A stretch of DNA of 64,000 nt, from positions 9,672,001 to 9,736,000 of the forward strand of contig NC_026658.2 in the NCBI RefSeq assembly GCF_000004075.3. The letters run 5' to 3'. Of this stretch, positions 11,424 through 21,719 are shown in pieces. The notes beneath the pieces are model-generated. The model saw only the letters and a list, made by a program, of their open reading frames with translations. It was not told the origin of the DNA and made no database searches. Numbering within the stretch: the first letter of the stretch is position 1; each line of letters opens with the position of its first letter. The position numbers and the translations under genes were made by a program. Source of the stretch: Cucumis sativus (Eukaryota; Streptophyta; Magnoliopsida; Cucurbitales; Cucurbitaceae).

Positions 11424-12200
11424 TGGTTAGGAGATTTTTTTTTCCCCTTTTGGAGGGGTATTTTGGTAATTTTTTCTAGTTCTTTTTTAAAGACTATTGG
11501 TGTTTGTTTTCATTGAAACTAATTGTATATAATAAGTACATTTTCATACGTTTCTTCTGAGCTAAAATGGATGAAATCGGGCATACCTGATGTTTACTAA
11601 TATTCATAATCAAAATCTGTGATTACAATTAATTTTCATTAAGAACCTAATGACTGATAGCAATTATATGTAGCGAACGATGATATGCTATTGAAATGAA
11701 ACAATGTAAGAATATTTTGAACACATAATAAATGTTTCAAGGGAATTTCTAATTAAACACTCAAAAGTAATCGTTATAGAATTTAGATTTTGGATTGAAA
11801 CTAAAAAGAACATGATAAATTTACTTCCTCTTCATCCTAATAGTTGAAGATTCTTTTTTTTTTTTTTTTCCCTTTAGATAGTATGATAAATTTGAAGTAT
11901 TTAGAGTCAAAATATTCATGTGTTGCTTTAATGAAAAAAAAGCAAAGAATAATATACATAATACATCAATTCGTTTGTTTTTAACGCAAAATGTCTTTAG
12001 AGATAAAATTGACAAAACGGTCATAATTCAACTAGATTAGGAAGAATGTGTTTGTGATGAAAAGCTTTTCTAATTTCAGTAATCGAGGGATTCACCAAAA
12101 TGTATTGTGGTCATTTCTCATTTTTAGAGGAAATATTTGCATTTGTTCTAATGAAAAAAACCCAAAAACTTTTTGAAAATGTTTGATTTGAACTTAAAAT
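11424..12200. other. AT-rich intergenic stretch
   Basis: Holds the B3 gene 3' untranslated region and then homopolymer-rich, AT-rich DNA with no recognisable gene or structured repeat. Confidence 0.5.
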
Positions 12201-12515
12201 GCTCTTAGAAACGTAAAATTACTATGAGTAATTGTTAGTGAAATATTTTTTACCGTTACATGTGTTACAAACATTTCAACTATTACCATATCGTTTCGAC
12301 CGTTTCAATTATTACGATTGTTAATTAGCGTGTTGACTGTTACACCACTTATCATGTTGAATCGTTAGATTTTGCTTCAATATATATATGACACACCTCC
12401 TTCTCATTTTTCTATATAAAAAATGATCAACAAATTTCTCTCCTCTCACTTTCTACCTTGTGTTATCTCCCTCCCTTGCATTTTTTGTTCTACTTTTGTC
12501 TTCGAGCAACTAAGT
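12200..12515 (+). repeat. Possible 5' LTR of the following Copia remnant
   Basis: A TATA-like TCTATATAAAAAA at about 12410 is followed by a C/T-rich leader and, near 12524, TTGGTAGAGGTTG, which could be a decayed primer-binding site. No matching second LTR or target duplication is visible, so the assignment rests only on position upstream of gag-like sequence. Confidence 0.3.
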
Positions 12516-12779
12516 ATCTAATGAGTGTTGGTAGAGGTTGTTTTATCATGGGGACGATGAGACACTTCACATATGTTTGCACATCCGAGTAGAGCTGCGA
12601 AACCTCATAAAGAGAGCGAGATTCATGACTCAACCATTTTGTTAATGCACTTCTGTTTGTAGGTTTTCCTACTACGATGTTTACCCCATAAAAGTGCAAC
12701 AACAACTTTAAGACATTTCTTGTGCTGCCATGACCAATACAATTCAAGGTCATGATGACCTCAAATCTCAACTGACAAT

Positions 12780-14372
12780 TTCGCTTTGGAGGAGCTGATT
12801 TCAAGCAATGGAAACAAAAGATGTTCTTCTTCCAAATATTGAAGAAAGTTATCGTCACTTGCACTATTGTACAACTAACAATTTCAACCAAAAATTCATT
12901 TGAGGAGCAAATCTGAAGCCGTGACGCATGGATAGATTCATATTTCATATGTAAGAATTTAATTTTGAATGGACTTGCTGATGAATTTTATGACTACTAC
13001 AGTACCATGTCAACCGCAAAAGAAGTTTGAGATGCATTGCAAAAGAAGTATGACACCAAAGAGGCCAGATCTAAAAAGTATATGCAGTAAGTCGATATTT
13101 GTGGTACCAATTGACTGACGATATACATGTGGAGGGCTAATCACATGAGTTTCAAAAAATTTCTCATGAAATAATTACTGAAAGTATGCCCCCTTAATGA
13201 GCAGTTCTAAATTGTTGTTATTATTGACAAGTTACCTTCACTGTGGAAGGATTTTAAGAATACTCTAAGGCACAAGTCGAACAAGTTCTCACTGAAGAGT
13301 ATGATCACCAGACTAATGATTGAGGATGAGACCCATAAGCATGACCAAAAGGAGGAGGTGAACGTTGTTCCCATGAGGAAGCCCACTTTTGAAACCATAC
13401 CTGAAAACGAAAGGGAACCAAATGAAGGTTCAGAACCAAAGTCCTAACAACCAGAAGAATTCTTAGAAACTCCAGTCCAAAGTACGATACATATTGTGAA
13501 CTATAATTGTAATAAACCTTGACACTTAGCTAGAAACTGTAGAAACAAAAATCGTTATGTTGTGCAAGCGAACCTGGTAGAAGAGGATTTAATAGCTATG
13601 ATCACAAAGACAAATGTGAGTGGGGGGTTTGAAGGTTGGTGACAACTATACATTGGTGTGTCATGCCATATCTGTTATGACCTTAGATTGTTTAAGAAAT
13701 ATAACAAAACTAAGGACAAGAACATTCTTTTGGGGGATCGCCATACAACCAAAGTAGTGACATTGGAGAACTGGAGCTGAAGTTCACATTTGGCCAAACT
13801 CTCATCCTAAAGGAAGTCCTGCACACTCCTAAAATTTGGAAGAACCTAGTCTTGGACTATCTTCTCAACAAAGCACGCTTCACTCGAACAATAGGATCAT
13901 ACTTATTTACCTTAACTAAAAACAATGTATTTATGGAGAAGGGATATGCAACTGATAACATATTTAAATTAAACTTAGAAATGAAGAACTTGTCTAATGC
14001 TTACATGTTGTCTTCTTTTAATATTTGACATGCTAGGTTTTGTCATGTAAATGAAAGATTAATTAGCAATATGAGTAGGTTAAACATGATTCCTAACTTA
14101 TCTTTGCATGAATTTGAAAAATGTGAATGTTGTAGTCAAACTAAGATAACTAAGACTTTGCATAAATATGTAACTAGGCTAATTGAGCCTCTAGAATTGA
14201 TTCATTCTAATTTATGTGGCTTTGATGACACGCTGACTAGGAATAGTAAGAGTTATTTTATAACCTTTATAAATGATTTTTCTGATTTTACTTTTATTTA
14301 CTTGCTTAAAAATAAAAGTGATGCTTTTGACATGTATAAGGTGTTTGTAACTGAAGTAAAATTAATTATGTT
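12780..14372 (+). mobile_element. Decayed Ty1/Copia retrotransposon fragment (gag, zinc knuckle, GAG-pre-integrase, integrase start)
   Basis: Conceptual reading on the plus strand, interrupted by stops and shifts, gives gag words (KNLILNGLADEFYDYY, EVWDALQKKYDT with stop for W, IIDKLP.LWKDFKNTLRHKS, a broken CNK..HLARNC zinc knuckle). A protease-proximal part with LKEVLHTPKIWKNLV follows, then the GAG-pre-integrase region (FCHVNERLISNMSRLNM) and the start of integrase (EPLELIHSNLCGF, FITFINDFSDFTFIYLLKNK). It stops abruptly near 14372. Reverse transcriptase and RNase H are absent. It is a different lineage from the element in the ING2 intron. The antisense 152-codon frame at 12490-12948 is a shadow. 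Confidence 0.82.
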
Positions 14373-15030
14373 AATTTTCACAAATATAACAAAACACTAA
14401 AATATTTACTGTCCATGTTACAAAATAAAAAATTCCATGAAGTCGGTTATTTTTTAAAAATATTTCAAGTTTGCATTCCTTTCTATCTTCCTTCTTCTGC
14501 CATCTTTCTTCTTTTTTTCTTCAAATTGTTATTTGGTTTTTCAAGATTGGCAAAAAAAATCGTCGGGATATTGGGTAGCCAAATCTAAACGTTCGTGTAC
14601 CAAAAATAGCCAAATCTAAACGACTGTGCACAAAGAATCTTAAAAAGATCGTTCCAAATCTAAATGATCGCGTACCAAATTTAAATGATCATGTACAATT
14701 GTTTGTTTTTAAAAAAATCGTTTAGATTTGACTACTTAAATTTAAACGATAAAATCTAAACAATCGTGTACCAAAGAATAGGAAAATCTAAAGATCGTGT
14801 ACCAAAGAATCATAAAAAGAACCGTTTAGATTTGAGTAGCCAAATCATGTAGCAAAGAATAGTCAGATCTAAAAGATTGTTTACTAAATATATTACGCGC
14901 ACTAGGTGTCAAATAATCACGGAGACAATTTTTGTATTTTTCATTATGGTCGCTTTTTCCGTTTTCGAAATTGTTTTATATAGTTTAAATCTTTTGTCGC
15001 TTTGTTATATTTTCTTAAAAATTTTCAATA
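14373..15030. repeat. Noncoding repeat block with many direct and inverted copies of an AAATCTAAACGATCGT-like word
   Basis: It begins ACAAATATAACAAAACAC near 14381, right where the Copia remnant ends, and closes near 15020 with the rough complement (TTTGTTATATTTTCTTAAAAATTTT). Inside, words such as AAATCTAAACGATCG, TCGTTTAGATTTG and CGTGTACCAAAGAAT recur in both orientations between 14560 and 14880. Similar word sets and a similar right flank recur at 40320-40530 and 57780-58520. This fits a non-autonomous DNA transposon, possibly Mutator-like from its AT-rich inverted ends, but target duplications were not established. Confidence 0.5.
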
Positions 15031-16317
15031 AATTAAATCATATTTAATTAATATTTCATTTAAATCATATTTAATTAATATTTCAATTAAATCATATTTA
15101 AATGAACATCTTTAACATAATCTATAGTTTTAATTTAATTAAATGGAATTCTTAATTAATTCAACAATTAATTAATTTCTAAAGTAAATATCTTACATTT
15201 AATTTAATTCATATATTAATTTAATTCATATATAAATTTCTCTCGTAACCTATAATTTCTATGTATATCATACATTAAAACTTAATATATAGTATTAATA
15301 GGAATTAAGTCACATTAAATTAATATTTGTAAAACACCGTAGAAATTGTTGTCGACACCTTCACTACCTTCACCGACTACCATGACTCAATTGTTCTCTA
15401 TTGTGTGTCAGAAATCACCCTCCAATATGTGAAATCATACGTCACAAAAAATGCATCCACGGTAAGAGCGAACCTCAAGTAAATGTCTCATTGCAAGTGA
15501 GAAGAAATCTTGAGAAATATTTTGTCTCCCACACGTTTATGCTATAACCTTAATTAATTGATGTAAATGAATTATATATAAAGTATGAAATAAGCATGTA
15601 CAAATTCTCGAATTCATCTACTTTATATATATGAACTTTGAACCAATTAGAAAATGTATGTTGTTGCCTTTGAAAAACGTATGAAACGCTTTCACCCGGA
15701 TAACATATCAACTTCAAGTGTTTGCCAAAATACATAATTGTAAGATTGTGTGACAACAATAACAAAAACTTAAGATATCAAATGAATAATGAATTGAATT
15801 AAAGTGAGAAATGCGTACTTACAATGTAAAATTGGATGTTCACAATTATGATATTCAATTCATGCTCTATTCCTTCCCCTCAAATTAGTGGGAAGGTAAC
15901 TTTTCTATAACATTATTCTTTTTATTACTAGTAAATCTTCTATATTTTTTATATAGTAATTCTCCTTCCATTCTTCTATATTTGAAATACTTGCTATTTA
16001 GTAATTTAAAATTAATTTAATCTCAATTTCTGAATTTTGTTTTAGTAGAAAACTTATTTTTACGTCCAATAAAATTTAATGTTAAATACTAAGAAACCCA
16101 CCAAATCAAGATAGAATTAGCAACAAATTAAACTAAACCAAAACCAAAACCAAATTAGAAAATTTAAATGAAAAAGAAATCAATTAACGTTGCATTACAC
16201 AATTCCCCAAAACTCTTAATACACACAATATTTCAATTAGGGATGCCAAGAACACATCCCCCACCATTTCATCAAATAAAAAATCCCATTAAGAAGAAAA
16301 TTCCTAATTTGTTTCTT
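15031..16317. other. AT-rich intergenic stretch downstream of KNOLLE
   Basis: Very AT-rich with short tandem reuse of AAATCATATTTAATTAATATTTCA near 15030-15110. Around 15340-15540 there is a less biased patch without a recognisable frame. The segment next to 16318 is the 3' untranslated region of the minus-strand syntaxin gene. Confidence 0.5.
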
Positions 16318-17427
16318 TCAAGAACTTCCAAAACTAACAGCAATTGGAATAACAACAACCAAAATAATCACAAGCAAAAGCAAAATCCCAAAACACAAAC
16401 ATTTTCTACTATTCCTTTGCAAATCCTTTGCTGTTTTCAAATCCTTGGTCCCATCTATAACATATTGCGAAGCATTCATAACGTGATGTTCAATATCATC
16501 CATTTTCTCCCCTTGTGCTTCAACCATGACTGCCATATCCAAAAACACTTGGTGTAGCTCTAACAAGCTCTTCTCTATCTCCTTCGCGGCCCCATGTCGG
16601 TCCTGTATCTCCACCACCGTCTCTGCCACCTTCCCTCGCCCATGCTCCTCTATTGCCCTTGCTAAAAACTCCTCCCCCCCATTCGATATTATCTTCTCTA
16701 TTACCTCCTCCTCCGGATGCTCCCCCGTCACCGTGAAGTATCGGCGCCCAACCGTTTCTTTGTACTCCGTCATCATCCTCTGCCTCAAGCTTTGAAACTC
16801 CATCATTAATTCCTTTAGCTTCTTCCGTAGCCCGTTGGTCACTGCAATTCTTGTCCTGCCAAAATAGTACTTCAATTTACCGTCACCCATTTTTTTAAAA
16901 TTTTGTGAAATAACACATAATTGCGACACTTAGAGTGAATTTGTGCCAAATAGTTGAATTTATCTGCTGTGAAAACGGATAATCAGGGAATCAATTTAAA
17001 TTTAACATTTACGATATTTAGAGGATGAAACTTACCTGTAAATGGCAGTGCCTTCTTTGCTGCCGGAGAGACGTTTCTTGGCAGCGTTGGCACGATCCAT
17101 TTCCTCAAGCTGAGATCGGATCGATCTTGCCTTTTTGAGGACAGTGACAATGTCAACATTGATCGCATTACGAAGCAATTTGAGGGTTTCAGGTTTGTGA
17201 GCAGATTTGGTCTCTTCATTAGCTTGTTGGAGTTTAACTAAAATCTCTCTAATCGAACCCATCTCCGTTTTCACCTTCTCTGCCTCTTCCAGAAACAGAC
17301 CCATGTCACCGTTGTCGCCGGTAACAGATGATGCCTTTTCTAGACCGGCTTCAAGGTCGAGATCCTTCATGGCTGCCTTCTTCAGATCCACATAGCTTGT
17401 GAACGATTTGGTCATTAAGTCGTTCAT
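16318..17427 (-). CDS. KN: Syntaxin KNOLLE / SYP111 (Qa-SNARE), 2 exons, 309 aa
   Basis: Cytokinesis-specific plasma-membrane Qa-SNARE that drives fusion of vesicles at the growing cell plate. Exons 17427-17036 and 16855-16318 with a GT-AG intron; phases join AG|G to give Arg131. N terminus MNDLMTKSFTSYVDLKKAAM is the SYP111 signature. Residues 30-150 form the Habc bundle. The linker carries YRTRIAVTNGLRKKLKELM and RRYFTVTGEHPEEE. The SNARE helix is about 216-276 with the zero-layer Gln245 in MVEAQGEKMDDIE. A single C-terminal membrane anchor spans 283-306. Length matches Arabidopsis KNOLLE (310 aa), and similarity across the whole protein favours SYP111 over SYP112 or SYP121/122. AACGG motifs about 210-260 bp upstream of the start agree with M-phase control. 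Confidence 0.94.
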
Positions 17428-17630
17428 TTTTTTATTTTTTTTATAGAAATTGGAAAGAAATTTGAAGAAAAAATGGAAAGTTTGAGATTTTCTGAGTTCG
17501 AGAGAGAAAAAGGAAGTTTTGTTGTGAGTGATTTTCTGAGGGGATGTAGTGAGATATGGGAAAGATGGAAGCTTAGTTTAAAAGTAGTTGCGGAAAGGAA
17601 AATAAAGAGTAGTCGTTGTATTTGAATTTG

Positions 17631-17688
17631 TAACGGCTACATTTTGAAAGAGCCGTTTTTTTTAAATATTATTGAAAGAGCCGTTGGG
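17631..17688 (-). promoter_or_regulatory. Cluster of three MSA-type (AACGG) elements upstream of KNOLLE
   Basis: Reading towards the gene (minus strand), CCCAACGGCT at 17688-17679 fits the mitosis-specific activator consensus YCYAACGGYY exactly, and AACGGCTC at 17657-17650 supplies a second core. A third core, TAACGGCTAC, lies in the opposite orientation at 17631-17640. All fall in a 58-bp window 205-260 bp before the start codon. Such elements bind three-repeat MYB factors and give G2/M expression in plants, including KNOLLE homologues. Function here is inferred. Confidence 0.7.
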
Positions 17689-17799
17689 TTGGAGGGTTGT
17701 TAGAGAGTAATGATTCGTTGGTTAAGTTTGGGCCCTAAGCCCGAAACTATCTTGGGCTGGATTTAATTCATATTCATTTTCTTTTAATTTTAATTTCAA

Positions 17800-19460
17800 A
17801 GATTTAAAAAAAAACATTCTAATATTTCAATTATTATTTTAATTAAGATTTCGTATTTTTGAGACCCTTTTAACCTCCACGTCAATATTAAATATAATTA
17901 ATTTTTAAAAATATATAATAAATAGGAGAATCTATCTAAATCGAAAAAAAATGAAAAATATTTACATCCAATAACAAAACAGTAGAGGCAATATATTAAT
18001 TCTATGTTATTCCAAAAACACCCTAGCATACTTACTCGAATATCTCATTCATTTTTTTCGATGACTTCTTCTTCTTACTTTTTCTTTCATATTATTTTTA
18101 GTCTGATTTTCTTCGTTTGTTTTGATTTTCTTCGTTTGTTTTTTCTCCTTGACTTCTCAAATTTGTGGCAATATCTCTCCATATCCTTCACCAGCGGCAA
18201 GTAATCAATCACTAGCGGCAAGTATTTTCACAACGACAACTTCCTATTCTGATATTCTTTTTTTTTTTCTCTCTTCCTTCATCTTATTCTTCTATTCTTC
18301 TATCTTCATCTTGTTCGTGTTTTCACATCCATCACTAGCATATCCACACAATTTCCTTTTGGGACATTCCTTTTTTCTTTTCCTTCTTTTTCTTCTCGTT
18401 CTTCTTTCTTTGATACTACTTTTTTTCAATGTTTTAGGTTTTAATTAATTGATGTTCTATTTTTATGTGTGCTTTTGGTGAACTAATTTAAATTTTGTGA
18501 ATTTTTTTCCTCAAATTGTTTATGTTTTAAGAATGTTCATTTTTATTTGTCCAAAATTCATACATATAATTAGTTCATCATTGGCTTTAATTTCTTTGTG
18601 TACTAATTTACATGTAATTTGAATTCTTTTTTTTTTTTTAATGTGAAGATGTAAGATTTAGGATTTATCTTTCAGTTATACTTTGTGTGAAAATATAGTT
18701 ATCAAAATTAGTTTGCAATAGAGCTCTATCATTGATGAACAACAATAAAAGAAAAGCTAGTTTGTCAATGAAAATAAATTTAACTTCTTGAGGTGAAAAT
18801 ATATTACACAAGCAACATGAAGAATCAAGAAGTTTCTTGGTAAGAGTTCTTTTATTTTCTTTTTCATTATTTTTATATAGATATATCAAATTGTTGGAAG
18901 AAAAAATGGTAGTGCTAAAATTCTTTTCTATTTTCATTTATTAAGTTTATCCTATCAACGATGTTGAACACAATGTAATGGCTAGTGATAAACAATTTAT
19001 AGTGAAGTTGAACTTGGGATCTTGTAGCTGTTGAGTATGGGATTTCCATGCGATTCTTTGTTCTCATGGTCTTGTTGTTCTTTGGATGCTTAACATGGTT
19101 GTCAACATACTTAGGTTGTGTGCGACAAGATGTAGTATTCGTCATGGCAAAAGTCATAATTCTACGACTTGCAAACTTTATCAAATTTATGAGTGATGTA
19201 ATAATTATAGTTGCATTTTTATGTTGTATCACCAATTAATGAATTTATATTGGAAATTATGAGTATTATTTTTACAAATTCTTTATATCAATAAAACTTG
19301 TCAATGTTTTTGTTTGTATTCATCTTTGAATTGAAACATGTGGTTTATAAACTTATACAATTATACACATTGACACCTTTATATTAGTGTCTACCAAAGT
19401 TGTCACGTTGAAACTTCATGTATGTTTTTTTCAAATTAAATCCTATGGAATTGAATCGAT
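17800..19460. other. AT-rich noncoding stretch with long C/T-rich runs
   Basis: No gene recognised. The segment 18050-18440 is strongly pyrimidine-biased on the plus strand (TTTTTCTTC-type runs), which explains the open frames rich in Phe, Leu and Ser. The frames at 18004, 18122, 18665 and 18915 have no recognisable domain. Confidence 0.5.
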
Positions 19461-19464
19461 ACAC

Positions 19465-19860
19465 ATTGATATCAGCTTCTATCATTGATAAAAATGGATA
19501 CCTTTCTATCAGTGTCTATCACCGATAGAAGCTGATAATTTTCTATCAATGATAGAACTAAGAGAAACCAATAGAAAGAAACTCCTTGTATCAATTAAAT
19601 GCTATCAAGTATTCTATTTTTAATTAGTCGTGCATAAATGGTAGCTTCTAATCATTTCACTTGACCTCTCTCTAATTTTCAAGTTAAGTCAACCTCCGTC
19701 TCTCTTTTCAAGTCAAGCTTTATTATGTGTGATATATAAATTTTGATACAAATAGATATAAGTTTGTATCACTGATAGAAAGATACCAGTTTCTATCATT
19801 GATAGAACTGATCAAAAGATATCAATTTCTATCGCTGATAGAAAGATATCATTTTGTGTG
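19465..19860. repeat. Clusters of interleaved TCTATCA / TGATAGA palindromic repeats
   Basis: Two clusters, about 19465-19560 and 19745-19855, are built from repeated TTCTATCATTGATAGAA-like words, each nearly self-complementary, with GATAC/GATATC spacers. At least eight half-sites can be read. The arrangement could extrude multiple hairpins. It is probably the internal repeat of a noncoding mobile element; no protein is associated. Confidence 0.6.
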
Positions 19861-19869
19861 CCGAGTATG

Positions 19870-21085
19870 CAAAAAAAAAAAAAAAATGATTAGTTTTTGG
19901 GATTTAGGTTTTCAGGGGCTTTTTTGGTATTTCACTGTCTGTTTTGGGCTTGGATTAAAAATTTGCTATGAGCTTTAAATATTTTATCTAATTATTCTAT
20001 TTTTAAAATTCCCGTATGAATGATCCACAATTATATTTACATTATTATTAGAATATCATTTGTTGTAAAGTTATTTTTAAAATGCTAATAATATATTTAA
20101 TAATTTCTACAAATTAAGTTTATTCAATTTCATCCTCAATTCAATATCAATTTTTCACAAACTTACTTTCCGGTGTCGTCCATCGTTACAATTTTCTTCG
20201 ACTAGTTTTTCCGTTTGGTATTCTGATTTTGTTCTTCACCTTTCCATCTCCTTCAAGTATATCCGATAAGTCCAAAAAAATTTTCGTTCATATTTCTTTT
20301 TCCTTTCTATTTATGTAAATTTTGTCACATATATTTCATGTTTAACTTCCCGTGAAGTGTTCATAAACTAAAAGTCAAGTGAGTTCAATATTCCCATCAT
20401 CTTCTTCATTTTTTTGTTTCTTAAATGTTCCGTCAACAATATATACTATTATATATCACTATATAATCTAATTCTCTTATATGATATATTAAATATATAT
20501 ATCGACATATTTTGTAATAATACATAAGTTGTGACACATATCGTTATATTATTGATTGTTAGTGCATATTCGTTTCATTAAACTTATTTCTTTTATTATT
20601 TTTGTTTCTTAATTGTGTTATCAACAATATATTATGATGGTTTTTTCAATGATTGTGACAACTACATTAGTTATAGTGTTTCTGAAATATTAGTGAATGA
20701 ACGTATGTCTTTTCAAGACTTCTATAGTAGTCTTCTATCCAAGTTTGGTAGTTATATTGATATCAATAATATTGATATATACTTCTATTCCGTCTAGTGC
20801 ATATTTATTTCATCATTATTATATACCACTGTATATTTAAAACAATTTTGTGTTGTGACCTATATATACACGTGAATATTTAGAATATTATGTAAGTAGT
20901 AACACATATAATTCTATTATTTCTTGTTAGGTAAGACTAAAATGGTTGAATATTATGATGGTCATCTCCTTCAACTAATTGTTTCATATTATTAATTTTC
21001 TTTCTTAAATTATGTAATACATGATACAATATATAATAAACTTATTTTTCAAATTTCTGGACTCTGAACCATTTATTTCTTTTAG
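19870..21085. other. AT-rich intergenic stretch
   Basis: Homopolymer-rich, with many ATATAT runs. No gene, RNA or clear repeat boundary recognised. Confidence 0.4.
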
Positions 21086-21335
21086 GATAAATGGTGCATC
21101 TTGTGAATGTACAACATAAAAAATATCATATAGTTTACAATATATATCAATATCATTAAGCATTAAGCATCACACATAAATATAGTTCAACAACAGACAC
21201 ATAATATTTCATATATGTTACAATATATATTAAATATCATTAAAAATTAAGCATCACACACAAATTAATATATCTTTAAGAAGCAAACACATAATATATT
21301 ATATATTTTATTGTATATATAAAAAATCATTAGCA
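21085..21335. repeat. Degenerate tandem repeat, about 80-85 bp period, about 3 copies
   Basis: The words TTAAGCATCACACA, ACACATAATAT and TTACAATATATATTAAATATCATTA recur in this order starting near 21160 and 21245. A partial copy lies just before (near 21120). Confidence 0.6.
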
Positions 21336-21719
21336 ATAACTTTTCCTAATTGTATTGATATAAATTTGTACTTTCACATAATGTAAAAATTGTTACAAAA
21401 TTAAAATACAATGTGAAATATGCACACATACATTGTTATCTAATATTATGTTAAATATACATGGGTATATAATGATTTATTTAAATCGAAAACAATTTCA
21501 GTCACGGTAATATTTTACAAATTAACTTCCATTATATGAAAATCAATGTAAATTTGATGAAATATAATAAGTATATATCATAAATTATTAAATTACGTGG
21601 AATATATGAAAAACAATGCAAAACAAAAGAAATAATGGACAAAGAGAGAGATTGAAAAGTGAGAGAGAGATCGGGAGGGAAGGATTTTAAAATAAAATCA
21701 CCATAACATTTGACTCTAT

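Noticed and set aside
12490-12948. 152-codon minus-strand open frame
   Set aside because: Its right half is antisense to gag-like sequence of the Copia remnant, it has no recognisable domain, and the plus strand reads as gag.
16168-17395. Plus-strand frames opposite the syntaxin
   Set aside because: Antisense shadows of the KNOLLE exons without conserved content.
18004-18448. Leu/Phe/Ser-rich small membrane-like proteins
   Set aside because: Produced by pyrimidine-rich low-complexity DNA; overlapping frames give the same hydrophobic look.
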